From an uncultured Saprospiraceae bacterium (GTDB taxonomy: Bacteria > Bacteroidota > Bacteroidia > Chitinophagales > Saprospiraceae): a stretch of 61,736 nt of DNA. The DNA lies in contig CAKZVJ010000033.1 of NCBI GenBank assembly GCA_937923345.1, positions 1 through 61,736 on the forward strand, given 5' to 3'. The notes under the pieces are model-generated. The model made no database searches. It was given only the letters and a program-made list of their open reading frames with translations, and was not told the DNA's origin. The position numbers were made by a program, and so were the translations under genes. Positions 9,979-18,286 of the stretch are shown here, one piece after another (position 1 is the stretch's first letter; each line of letters starts with the position of its first letter).

Positions 9979-10320
9979 ATGACCCAATCAAAAGTGAAGA
10001 AACAAATCTATGCTGTGCTATCTCTAGTGGCTGGTTTACTAGGTTTTAATCTGATTGCGATAGCACAATCCATGAACTATATGCGCATAAAGCACTATAT
10101 GAAGACAACTGAAAATGTGGATCTCATACCATTGGCCATAGATATCAGCGGTGGATATAAAACAACTTGTATGATACTAGGCATCTCCGCACTGATCTGC
10201 TGCTATCTATATACTAGGGCTCCTGAAAATAATGCCCGTCTCTTCAATAGCCTTGGGGGCATCTTAGGTCTTATTACAATTGTACTTGCCTTGTTTCCTG
10301 TTTATCAGTGGCTTCTATAA
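9979..10320 (+). CDS. Small hypothetical membrane protein
   Basis: The 113-residue product has three predicted membrane segments: about 10-30 (IYAVLSLVAGLLGFNLIAIA), 62-81 (TTCMILGISALICCYLY) and 90-112 (LGGILGLITIVLALFPVYQWLL). The N-terminus is basic. It has no motif I recognise. It stands alone between two repeat-rich spacers, with no clear promoter or terminator. It is probably a real inner-membrane protein because the hydrophobic segments are well formed and the frame is clean; its role is unknown. Confidence 0.6.
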   Translation: MTQSKVKKQIYAVLSLVAGLLGFNLIAIAQSMNYMRIKHYMKTTENVDLIPLAIDISGGYKTTCMILGISALICCYLYTRAPENNARLFNSLGGILGLITIVLALFPVYQWLL

Positions 10321-10450
10321 TCATTGATAAAAAAAATGAAAATTACTTTTTTTGTCTCTCAAAATAAATAAGATCGATATATCTAATTAGCAATATCATT
10401 ATAAATTACTTCCATTTTATTTTTTTTGAGCTAGCGCTGTGCAGTAGTGG

Positions 10451-10636
10451 CACCCTTGTATAGTAGGTTGCTTTTTTTTTGCAACCTGCTATACAAGGGT
10501 GACAGTCCAAGAGCCGGCCTTTTTCAGGCAGGTTCGCAGGACTGAGCGAACAGCGAACTACGGAACATAGCGACGCCAGTGATACTGTCGAAGCCTTTTC
10601 GGCGAAGGCAGCATCACTGGGGTAGATCCCAAATAA
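10451..10636 (+). repeat. Structured intergenic element, copy 1
   Basis: Hairpin 1 (10451-10501) pairs two 21-base arms around a run of T. Then come AGTCC (10504-10508), a small hairpin, GGACTGAGCGAACAGCGA (from 10539) and ACATAGCGACGCC, hairpin 3 (10576-10620, CCAGTGAT / ATCACTGG), and CCCAAATAAAA. It ends about 60 bases upstream of a TATCTTG box and 100 before the ptrB start. The spacer 10321-10450 before it holds nothing I can identify. Confidence 0.75.
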
Positions 10637-10698
10637 AACTACTCTACTTTGACGCCAAATAATTACCACTGAAATGTATCGAATAACTTAAGATGCAC

Positions 10699-10705
10699 TA
10701 TCTTG
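10699..10705 (+). promoter_or_regulatory. Candidate -7 box for ptrB
   Basis: TATCTTG resembles the Bacteroidota -7 consensus TAnnTTTG, lacking one T. It is 31 bases before the ptrB ATG. No good -33 TTG is visible at the usual spacing. Confidence 0.4.
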
Positions 10706-10736
10706 CTGGACCAAATAAAATGTATAATAAAAGAAG

Positions 10737-12815
10737 ATGAAAGAATCAGAAATGTTTGACAAGGTGGCGATGGATGCGCCGGTGGCCAAAAAAATAGCAA
10801 AGGAAATGACCATCCATGGTGACACGCGTGTGGACGACTATTACTGGATGAATCAAAGGGAAGATCAGGCGGTGATAGATCATCTGAATGCAGAGAATGC
10901 GTATAAGGATGCGATGCTTGCGCACACTGTAGATTTTCAAGAAAAGTTGTTTGAGGAAATAAAAGGAAGAATCAAGCAAACGGATATGTCGGTGCCGGTG
11001 ATGAAAAATGGATATTCTTATCGGACTAGGTTTGAAGAGGGAAAAGAATATCCAATCTATGCGAGAAATAAAGGTAGCAAAGATGGGCCAGAAGAAATCT
11101 TGCTAGATGTAAATGTGTTGGCTGAAGGATACGACTATTTTAAAGTAGCTTCAAGATCAGTGAGTGAGGACAATAAAATATTGGCCTATGGCGAGGATAC
11201 AGTAAGTAGACGCATCTACACCATAAGGTTTAAAAATTTAGAGACTGGAAAAATGTTGAGCGACGTTATACCCAACACAACAGGTAACGCTGTTTGGGGA
11301 AATGACAACAATACGATTTTCTACACGATGAAGGACGAAACCTTGAGAGCGTATAAAGTCTATAGGCATATCTTGGGTAGCGATCCGAGTCAAGATGAAT
11401 GTGTGTATCATGAAAAAGATGACACCTACAATGTATATTGCTGGAAAAGTAAATCCAAAAAATATATCATGATTGGTTCTTTTGCAACTTTAGCATCTGA
11501 GTATAGAACATTGGATGCCGATCAACCAAGAGGTACGTTTGAAATTTTTCAGGAACGAGACTATGCCAATAAATTAGAGTATACGGTGACGCACTATGAA
11601 GACAAATTTTATGTGCGCACAAATAAGAATGCGAACAATTTCCGGCTGATGGAGACCCCCATCGGTGCGACTGGCCAAGAAAATTGGACGGAAGTAATCG
11701 CGCATCGAGATGATGTTCTGCTCGAAGGAGTAGAAGTTTTTAAGGACTTCATGGTGCTCTCAGAACGTGTCAAAGGGAACACAAACTTGCGCGTGATAAA
11801 ATTTTCTGGCGAAGACTTCAATATCAAATTTGCTGATAGCGCTTACTATGCGTATACCTCGACAAATCCAGAATTTGACACTCACTTATTGCGGATTGGG
11901 TACACTAGTTTGACTACCCCCAACAGTACCTATGACTTCGATGTCAATACTTCTAAAATGGAATTGCTAAAGCAGCAAGAAGTACTCGGCGATTTTAGTG
12001 CGGATGAATATACTTCTGAAAGAGTCTTTGCCAAAGCCCGAGACGGCGTAGAAGTCCCAATCAGTATAGTGTATAAAAAAGATACCGAATTAGGCGCCTC
12101 TACTCCACTCTTGCTATATGGTTATGGCTCTTATGGCAACAGTATGGATCCATATTTTTCAAGTGCTAGGTTGTCCTTATTGGATAGAGGATTTGTATTT
12201 GCTATTGCGCATATACGAGGTGGTGAAGAGATGGGAAGACAATGGTATGACGATGGCAAACTTCTGAAAAAGAAAAATACTTTTTATGATTTTATTGATT
12301 GTGCAGAATTTTTGATCACCAATAATTATACTTCTAAGGATCAACTGTACGGCTTGGGTGGTAGTGCTGGCGGTTTGCTGATGGGTGCAGTTATAAACAT
12401 GCGTCCTGATCTTTGGAAAGGCATCATCTCTGCGGTTCCTTTTGTGGATGTAGTGACGACTATGCTGGATGAATCCATCCCACTGACTACGGGAGAATTT
12501 GACGAATGGGGCAATCCGAAGGTCGAGGAATATTATCATTACATAAAATCTTATTCGCCCTACGATAATATTGAGGCGAAAGACTATCCCGCTATGATGG
12601 TGACAACCGGACTGCATGATAGTCAAGTCCAATACTGGGAGCCGGCCAAGTGGGTAGCCAAGTTAAGAGAGATGAAAACTGACCAAAATCCACTGCTGAT
12701 GCACTGCAATATGTCTACAGGGCACGGGGGTGCTTCAGGACGTTTTGAACGGTTTAAAGAGACGGCGATGGAGTATGCTTTTTTTCTGGATTTAGCAGGG
12801 AAAATGGACGCTTAA
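10737..12815 (+). CDS. ptrB: Oligopeptidase B (S9A serine peptidase)
   Basis: The 692-residue product has the S9A layout: an N-terminal beta-propeller region (about 70-410, opening with DDYYWMNQREDQAVIDHLNAEN) and a C-terminal alpha/beta-hydrolase domain. The visible catalytic triad is Ser543 in GGSAGG, Asp628 in GLHDSQV and His663 in GHGG. Oligopeptidase B cleaves small peptides after Arg or Lys, usually in the cytoplasm. There is no signal peptide, consistent with a cytosolic enzyme. The length matches the family (about 690). It is monocistronic, preceded by a structured intergenic element and closed by a hairpin shared with the convergent glycosyltransferase gene. A second S9A enzyme at 41852 is a lipoprotein, so the two act in different compartments. 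Confidence 0.92.
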   Translation: MKESEMFDKVAMDAPVAKKIAKEMTIHGDTRVDDYYWMNQREDQAVIDHLNAENAYKDAMLAHTVDFQEKLFEEIKGRIKQTDMSVPVMKNGYSYRTRFEEGKEYPIYARNKGSKDGPEEILLDVNVLAEGYDYFKVASRSVSEDNKILAYGEDTVSRRIYTIRFKNLETGKMLSDVIPNTTGNAVWGNDNNTIFYTMKDETLRAYKVYRHILGSDPSQDECVYHEKDDTYNVYCWKSKSKKYIMIGSFATLASEYRTLDADQPRGTFEIFQERDYANKLEYTVTHYEDKFYVRTNKNANNFRLMETPIGATGQENWTEVIAHRDDVLLEGVEVFKDFMVLSERVKGNTNLRVIKFSGEDFNIKFADSAYYAYTSTNPEFDTHLLRIGYTSLTTPNSTYDFDVNTSKMELLKQQEVLGDFSADEYTSERVFAKARDGVEVPISIVYKKDTELGASTPLLLYGYGSYGNSMDPYFSSARLSLLDRGFVFAIAHIRGGEEMGRQWYDDGKLLKKKNTFYDFIDCAEFLITNNYTSKDQLYGLGGSAGGLLMGAVINMRPDLWKGIISAVPFVDVVTTMLDESIPLTTGEFDEWGNPKVEEYYHYIKSYSPYDNIEAKDYPAMMVTTGLHDSQVQYWEPAKWVAKLREMKTDQNPLLMHCNMSTGHGGASGRFERFKETAMEYAFFLDLAGKMDA

Positions 12816-12844
12816 TTAAAAAATAAATTTCAATGTATACAGAT

Positions 12845-12880
12845 AAAAAAAGAGGCTCTAAAAGTAAAGTCTCTTTTTTT
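12845..12880. terminator. Bidirectional terminator between ptrB and the glycosyltransferase
   Basis: AAAAAGAG and CTCTTTTT arms flank a short loop, with A and T tracts on either side. It lies between two convergent genes and can serve both. Confidence 0.65.
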
Positions 12881-12882
12881 AT

Positions 12883-13980
12883 TTAGTGAAATTTATCATA
12901 AATGCGGAGCAATTTATCTTCTTCATTTTCCCAACATAAATCAGCTGCAGCTATCTGACAATTTTGTTTTAGTCTATTATAACGGTCATCATCTTCCATA
13001 GCTTTGACTGCTTTAACTATCGACTCCACAGTTAGATCTGGAACCAATTCTGCGATGTGGTACTTTTCATTGATGGCTCTATATTCTGGAAAATCCATGT
13101 GTATCGCCGGCACCCCGGCTTGAATAAAATCGAAAGTTCTGTTGGCTAAAGAGTAGTAATAACTCAAGCCAATATTTTCTAATAAATTGATACCAACCCA
13201 AGCTTGCTTTGTCATCTCTTTCAATTCCTTTGGTGGTACATAGCCAAACATTTTTATACGCGTCTTAGCGACGGTAGCAAGCGAAGCATCTTTGATCTCC
13301 TCGTATAAATCTCCGTCTCCAATGATCCACAATTTAATATCCTCATCTAAGTGAAGCATAGCTGTGATCATTTCTTTGAGCCCTCTCCCTGCATTAATAG
13401 CACCTTGGTACAAGATTATTTTTTCACCTGCCTTAGAGTGGTGGATAGCTTGTCGCTGAGGTACATTTCTTATCACAGAAAATTCTTGGTTATATTTTTC
13501 TTCAAATATCTCTGCGATGCTAGGCCCTACCGTATAGCTCGCCCAAGCAGTAGGTACAAATTTGTTTTCTATCCAAGACCATATTTTATGCAAATACGGT
13601 CGGCTCACTATTTCAGGAACTTCCGTAAATAATTCGTGGGCATCGTACACCATCGGCTTTGACTTTATTCTTGCCGCAAGACTCGCGGGTATTATGGTGT
13701 CAAGGTCAACCGCATTGACAATGTCAAATCGATGGGTAAGTAAGTAAATCAGTACTCGAATATTAAACTCGAGATACATTATAAAACCAGAGTAACTAAA
13801 GCACAATATACGCTTCTGCTCAAAAGGCTGCTCAGTTAAGTCAACAGACTTATCTTTTATCCTTCCTAGCAACACAACGTCATAGCCTTCTTTTGCTAGC
13901 GTGGCACATACCCGGTGCATGCGTTGATCATAGCTAAGATCATTGATGACAGTACAAATTATTTTTTTTCGTCTGCCCAT
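12883..13980 (-). CDS. Glycosyltransferase (GT4-like)
   Basis: The 365-residue protein has a two-Rossmann GT-B layout. The N-terminal half includes YDQRMHRVCATLAKEGYDVVLLG (donor-independent sugar-acceptor side, about 15-40) and FDIVNAVDLDTIIPA. The C-terminal half has ILYQGAINAGRGLKEMI, LWIIGDGDLYEEI and the donor-binding stretch SYYYSLANRTFDFIQAGVPAI. It probably adds a sugar to a surface polysaccharide or lipid in the cytoplasm; the sugar cannot be told. Its ATG overlaps the last 22 bases of recQ, so the two genes are co-transcribed and perhaps translationally coupled. I know of no functional link between them. Confidence 0.85.
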   Translation of the reverse strand: MGRRKKIICTVINDLSYDQRMHRVCATLAKEGYDVVLLGRIKDKSVDLTEQPFEQKRILCFSYSGFIMYLEFNIRVLIYLLTHRFDIVNAVDLDTIIPASLAARIKSKPMVYDAHELFTEVPEIVSRPYLHKIWSWIENKFVPTAWASYTVGPSIAEIFEEKYNQEFSVIRNVPQRQAIHHSKAGEKIILYQGAINAGRGLKEMITAMLHLDEDIKLWIIGDGDLYEEIKDASLATVAKTRIKMFGYVPPKELKEMTKQAWVGINLLENIGLSYYYSLANRTFDFIQAGVPAIHMDFPEYRAINEKYHIAELVPDLTVESIVKAVKAMEDDDRYNRLKQNCQIAAADLCWENEEDKLLRIYDKFH

Positions 13981-15908
13981 GTCAAATTATCATTGTCCGT
14001 TTTTATAAAACCTTCATCAATCAAATAGGTCAAGAGGTTCACTATTTTTGCTCTTGTTTTAGTATGGAATGACTCGACAACCTCTTTATTACTTAGAGAT
14101 TCTTTGAGCAGCATTCGCTTGATTTTATTCTTTAGACGCAGTCCTTCTTCAGAAGTCATTCCTTCTACTCGGATAGATCTACAAATATCACAAGTACCGC
14201 ATCTTTCGACCTCTTCTCCAAAATAATTGAGCAGTTGTATTTGTCGACACGTTTCCTCTTCTGCATATCGAATGATGGCATTTATATTTTCTCGATACCT
14301 TTCTTTCAAAAATTTCAATCGTTTAAAATCTAAGACCAAATCATCAGCATTTTCACGTGGCAATAAGTAAGTCAACTGAGGTTTATTTTTTGCGGGTGTA
14401 TAATAGATAATATTGAATTTGTGCAGTTCTTCAAAGCGCTGAGCAAGTATTTTTTTATCCATCTTCATAAACTTGGCCAACTTCATTTCGTCTACGTTCA
14501 CAGGAAACTCAAAAGCACCTTGGTACACTCTTAGGATAGCCTTAATAATAATTTCATACTTTTTATTTTTCAATAAAAAATCATACAAAACATCTTTGGA
14601 CACCTTTACTTTCACTTTCGCCAAAATTGAAACAGACTCTGAAATAGAGATGTATCCATCCGTCTCCAAAATCTTTAAAGCATTGTAAGTGGGCAGTGGT
14701 TCAAAATTAAATCGGTTAACAAATTCTTGCAAGTGAAAATCAAAACTACGCCCCATACCACTACCGATGGCCAACTGATAATAGTTTCCTAGCGCTCGAT
14801 AAACTCGCCGTATATCTTCTGTAGGTGGATAGCTATTTTCAAAGTTACGCTCTAGTTTTATTCTATCCTCATCGTTGTACAATAGCGCTGCATAGGATTG
14901 CTCTTCATCCCTTCCCGCTCTGCCCGCTTCTTGAAAGTACGCTTCGATAGAATCGGGCAAATCCATATGCACCACGATCCGAACATTAGGTTTGTCTATG
15001 CCCATCCCAAAGGCATTTGTCGAAACGATAATGCGCGTCCTATCAGATATCCAGTCTTCTTGTTTTTTAGATCGTTGCTCGTTGGTCAAGCCAGCATGAT
15101 AAAAATCTGCTGTAATTTTATAGTGCCGTAGAACCTTTGCGATTTCGACTGTTTTTTTTCGGCTACGCGTATAGACAATTCCAGAACCCGGAATTTTTTG
15201 CAATATCTCTAGTAGTTTTTTTCGTTTATTTTCTTCGTGCACAACCACGTACCAGAGATTATTTCTTTGGAAACTTTTTTGCATTAAATTGTGCTGCTTA
15301 AATTCCAATTTTTCTTGGATATCAGCTACCACCTTTTCTGTGGCAGTGGCAGTCAGTGCAAGGATTGGCACTTGAGGAAATATTTCTCTAAGTGCAGCAA
15401 TTTCTAAATAAGATGGTCGAAAGTCATAGCCCCATTGGGAGATGCAGTGCGCCTCATCCACCGCGATCAGCGAGACATTCATTTGTGATATTCGCGTCAG
15501 CGCCAAATCCGTTTTCAAGCGCTCTGGCGAAACGTATAAAAATTTTATATCTCCAAATTTACAATTGTCAAGGATGCGATCTATATTGGATTTTGAAATG
15601 CCCGAGTAGATGGCCTCTGCTTTTATATTTTTTGATCGTAGATTGGCCACTTGATCTTTCATCAAGGCGATTAATGGAGATATGACGATGCAGATTCCAT
15701 CCTTGCATAAGGTAGGCACTTGAAAACAGATAGACTTTCCTCCACCTGTGGGTAACAAGGCCAAGGTATCTTTTCCATCAAGTACGGCTTCGATTATTTC
15801 TGCCTGTAAAGGACGAAAAGAATCATAGCCCCAAAATTGTTTGAGAATAGTTTTAGGTAAGGCGACGGAGGTCAAATTTTTTAGGTAAAAATACCATTTA
15901 TTATGCAA
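13959..15908 (-). CDS. recQ: ATP-dependent DNA helicase RecQ
   Basis: The product, up to 649 residues, carries Walker A TGGGKS (Lys58), the DEAH box (151-154), motif VI region QEAGRAGRD, and the RQC zinc-binding cysteines in CRQIQLLNYFGE...CGTCDIC. RecQ unwinds DNA 3' to 5' in recombination and fork repair. There is no clear C-terminal HRDC domain; a winged-helix-like tail follows the zinc site. The start is uncertain: the frame has no ATG before Met84, so a TTG at 15908 or a TTG at residue 12 (15875) must be used; homology begins near ALPKTILKQFWG (residue 16 on). It is followed, with overlap, by a glycosyltransferase gene. A structured intergenic element ends about 30 bases upstream. Confidence 0.93.
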   Translation of the reverse strand: MHNKWYFYLKNLTSVALPKTILKQFWGYDSFRPLQAEIIEAVLDGKDTLALLPTGGGKSICFQVPTLCKDGICIVISPLIALMKDQVANLRSKNIKAEAIYSGISKSNIDRILDNCKFGDIKFLYVSPERLKTDLALTRISQMNVSLIAVDEAHCISQWGYDFRPSYLEIAALREIFPQVPILALTATATEKVVADIQEKLEFKQHNLMQKSFQRNNLWYVVVHEENKRKKLLEILQKIPGSGIVYTRSRKKTVEIAKVLRHYKITADFYHAGLTNEQRSKKQEDWISDRTRIIVSTNAFGMGIDKPNVRIVVHMDLPDSIEAYFQEAGRAGRDEEQSYAALLYNDEDRIKLERNFENSYPPTEDIRRVYRALGNYYQLAIGSGMGRSFDFHLQEFVNRFNFEPLPTYNALKILETDGYISISESVSILAKVKVKVSKDVLYDFLLKNKKYEIIIKAILRVYQGAFEFPVNVDEMKLAKFMKMDKKILAQRFEELHKFNIIYYTPAKNKPQLTYLLPRENADDLVLDFKRLKFLKERYRENINAIIRYAEEETCRQIQLLNYFGEEVERCGTCDICRSIRVEGMTSEEGLRLKNKIKRMLLKESLSNKEVVESFHTKTRAKIVNLLTYLIDEGFIKTDNDNLTWADEKK

Positions 15909-15936
15909 TTAAGGATAGTAAGAGGATAAGGATAAT

Positions 15937-16063
15937 TTGGGCGACTGCCCCAGGGCATCAGGCTATCCATGGGTCCGTGTTCACTCCCGTCCCTACCTTA
16001 CGTTACACTACACTCGGGACTGCTTCGCCCTCAGAAAAAATCGGGCTCGCACCATTCCTATCC
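15937..16063 (-). repeat. Structured intergenic element, copy 5 (minus)
   Basis: Read on the minus strand: hairpin 1 (GCCCGA...GGGC), AGTCC (16021-16017), a loop, GGGACGGGAGTGAACACGGA, CCATGGATAGCC, a short hairpin TGCCC/GGGCA, and GCCCAAA ending at 15937. It is oriented towards recQ. The remaining spacer up to 16145 holds no gene. Confidence 0.7.
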
Positions 16064-16145
16064 TTGTCGCATTTTATATTTTGGTAGCTTTATGGGAAAA
16101 ACTATATAGTAGGATCATCGAGGCATAACACCTCAATGAGTATTA

Positions 16146-17087
16146 CTATTTACGTTTTTTACGCTTCTTGCTTCTTTTAGAAATATTCACTCGATACTTG
16201 CTACTTTTAGTCTCTTTGGGAAGTGGGTCTTCTGAAAAAGATCTGTAGGTTCTATCCCACTCCATACCATAAGCATCTGTAAGATTAATCGAGAAATTGA
16301 TTGCTGCAATGAAATACCAATCTGCATTATCTGGGTTTCCTCTAGTACGGTTACGCGCATCTGTAAAATCCAAATTTGGATTGTACTCATCAGCTCTGTA
16401 GGACAATGTCGCCGCCAGAGGATCTTGTTGTGCTAGTAATTCTAGATTTGGATATCGGCCTGACACATCATCTAGGTAGTCAGTGGTCGTGATGCGCATA
16501 CCAAAGTCTGCTCCAATGTTTATCAGAGGACTTACATTCCATTTGAATCCAAAGCCAAATGGAATAGCAAAACCGATAGCACTATAGGGTTTTGTACCTG
16601 ACACTACATTTCCTTGCCCCTCCGTTCCGAGTGGTCTTAAATCATAAAAAATTCCTTTAAATTCGGCTTGCGGGTTGTAGTGAAAACCTGAAATGCCTAC
16701 AAAAACATAAGGCAGGGCATCTTTTTCTTCTCTTGGACTATAAGGCGTGATGCTAATTTCATTTACAATACCCACCTCGATAAGATTGGTTCTAAAACTC
16801 AAATTTCGTTGTCGTAGCCCACTGGTGGTTCTATTATTTGCATCCGATCCAGAAAGTTCAACTTTATTAATGTATCCTTTGAAGGAGATGTATTTTGACA
16901 TTTGATATCTACCGAAAGCGCCAAACGACAGATTGTACTCTTGAGGGGCAAGGTGCCCTTCTACCAAGTCTCCCATATAATTTGAAGTGCCTAAGGAGAA
17001 GCCAGCTTCTAGCCATTGAGCGGTGAGGCTATTCAGAAAGATATTAGCACCCAAAAGAAAGAAGAAAATACAAGCTAAACGTCTCAT
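16146..17087 (-). CDS. DUF6089-like outer-membrane beta-barrel protein
   Basis: The 313-residue product has a signal peptide (residues 1-23, ending SLTAQ) and the family opening WLEAGFSLGTSNYMGDLVEG, then alternating aromatic strands typical of a small barrel (FGRYQMSKYISFKGYI, YVFVGISGFHYNPQAEF, LGTEGQG). The tail is very basic (SKRSKKRKKRK). It is the second of two tandem paralogues; the neighbour at 17251 shares the LRPLGTEGQG and DYLDDVSG blocks. DUF6089 proteins are Bacteroidota outer-membrane proteins of unknown role. The lysine tail may contact nucleic acid, LPS or peptidoglycan, but that is only inference. Confidence 0.85.
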   Translation of the reverse strand: MRRLACIFFFLLGANIFLNSLTAQWLEAGFSLGTSNYMGDLVEGHLAPQEYNLSFGAFGRYQMSKYISFKGYINKVELSGSDANNRTTSGLRQRNLSFRTNLIEVGIVNEISITPYSPREEKDALPYVFVGISGFHYNPQAEFKGIFYDLRPLGTEGQGNVVSGTKPYSAIGFAIPFGFGFKWNVSPLINIGADFGMRITTTDYLDDVSGRYPNLELLAQQDPLAATLSYRADEYNPNLDFTDARNRTRGNPDNADWYFIAAINFSINLTDAYGMEWDRTYRSFSEDPLPKETKSSKYRVNISKRSKKRKKRK

Positions 17088-17106
17088 TTGTAGTATTTTA
17101 TATGTT

Positions 17107-17150
17107 CAATGGGCAATATCACTAGCGAAATGTACTGATATTGCCCATTG
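17107..17150. repeat. Perfect inverted repeat between DUF6089 paralogues
   Basis: CAATGGGCAATATC and its exact complement GATATTGCCCATTG (14 bases each) flank a 16-base loop. There is no T run after it on the minus strand, so it could be a processing or stability hairpin rather than a simple terminator. Confidence 0.7.
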
Positions 17151-17250
17151 TATGCGATGTTTATAATCACACATATATAAATTACCTATACAAATAAGGT
17201 TCCAAACTTGGTTCGAGCCAGAGCTCAAGTCCTGCTAAAAAATAGATTTG

Positions 17251-18120
17251 TTAGAATGTAGGACAGCCAGTCTTTTTCCTAGACTTGCTTCTACCTCCTA
17301 CTAGACCATTATCTGAAAAGTTGTATGAGATAAATACAGCACCAATGATATAGGTATCATCTCTTTCCGCATTCCCTCTTTGACTTGTTTCTCTTCTAAT
17401 GATAGGCTCATTAGTGATTTCTCCAGCTCTATCGTTTAGAATACCAGCTAACTCACCGTTTCCAGCAGTAATTACAGCATTGTCTCCGTAAAGACCACTT
17501 ACATCATCAATATAGTCTGTAAACGTTTTTCTAAGTCCAACCTCCAAGCCTACATTCCATTGGTCATTGATAGCATATTTCACTCCTATTCCTAGCGGAA
17601 TATTGATTTCCCATAATTTATAAGGCTCATCAAAGCCATCAAGTCCCTGGCCCTCAGTCCCCAAAGGCTGCAAATCAATCCATTCATTGTCGTAAAAGGC
17701 TTGCGGATCAAAATGAAAATATCCAACGCCTGCAAAAACATACGGGGAAAAAGTCCGCTCAAAGTTGTACGGTTGGTAGCCGAGAATATTAAATTCTGCT
17801 GTAATAGCCCCTTCAAAAACATTCGATCTAAAACTTAAATTTCTTGATTGTTGACTTTCAGATGCAGCATTCGCATCATCTGCTGATAGTTTAGCATAAT
17901 TGACGGCTACTTTAGCAGCAAGGAAATTATTGATGTTGTATCTCCCAAAAACACCTCCGGAGAAGTGCAATTGACTAAAACTACCACTAATTGAACTAGG
18001 AGCAAGATCTCCTTGGTATGTTGATAAGCCGACAGATAGCCCTGCTTCTAACTGAGCTGTAGCAGACTGCTGGAGGATAAAAACGTTTAAAGTTAAGAGT
18101 ATTAATAGTACTTTTTTCAT
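17251..18120 (-). CDS. DUF6089-like outer-membrane beta-barrel protein
   Basis: The 289-residue product has a signal peptide (1-22, SATAQ), then LEAGLSVGLSTYQGDLAPSS, which matches the paralogue at 16146 block by block. Shared blocks include SPYVFAGVGYFHFDPQAF, LQPLGTEGQG and TDYIDDVSGLYG. It is a predicted outer-membrane barrel of unknown function. The basic tail is short (GGRSKSRKKTG). A -7 box on the minus strand at 18163-18170 gives a leader of about 40 bases, and the next paralogue follows after a palindrome, so the two may share a transcript. Confidence 0.85.
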   Translation of the reverse strand: MKKVLLILLTLNVFILQQSATAQLEAGLSVGLSTYQGDLAPSSISGSFSQLHFSGGVFGRYNINNFLAAKVAVNYAKLSADDANAASESQQSRNLSFRSNVFEGAITAEFNILGYQPYNFERTFSPYVFAGVGYFHFDPQAFYDNEWIDLQPLGTEGQGLDGFDEPYKLWEINIPLGIGVKYAINDQWNVGLEVGLRKTFTDYIDDVSGLYGDNAVITAGNGELAGILNDRAGEITNEPIIRRETSQRGNAERDDTYIIGAVFISYNFSDNGLVGGRSKSRKKTGCPTF

Positions 18121-18162
18121 CTTCTATTTACTTGAATATCCATAAAATCATAATTAACAACG

Positions 18163-18170
18163 CAAATCTA
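18163..18170 (-). promoter_or_regulatory. -7 box TAGATTTG for the DUF6089 pair
   Basis: Minus-strand TAGATTTG fits TAnnTTTG exactly and lies 42 bases before the ATG at 18120. No clear -33 TTG is seen. Confidence 0.5.
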
Positions 18171-18249
18171 ATGCTAATTAATGCGTTTTCATGAAAATAT
18201 TAAGATTTTATTAAATCATAATAGCACATTACGATTCGTTATAATTTCC

Positions 18250-18257
18250 TATTTTTG
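18250..18257 (+). promoter_or_regulatory. -7 box TATTTTTG for the subtilase
   Basis: An exact match to TAnnTTTG, 29 bases before the subtilase ATG. The -33 element is not obvious. Confidence 0.5.
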
Positions 18258-18286
18258 AACCATATTTAAGATAAAAAACTATAATT

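Noticed and set aside
10406-10669. Minus-strand open frame of 87 codons in the spacer before ptrB
   Set aside because: It lies almost wholly within structured element copy 1 and shows no family likeness.
17205-17235. GGTTCGAGCC, resembling a tRNA T-arm
   Set aside because: The adjacent stems do not pair and no acceptor, D or anticodon arm can be built upstream on either strand.
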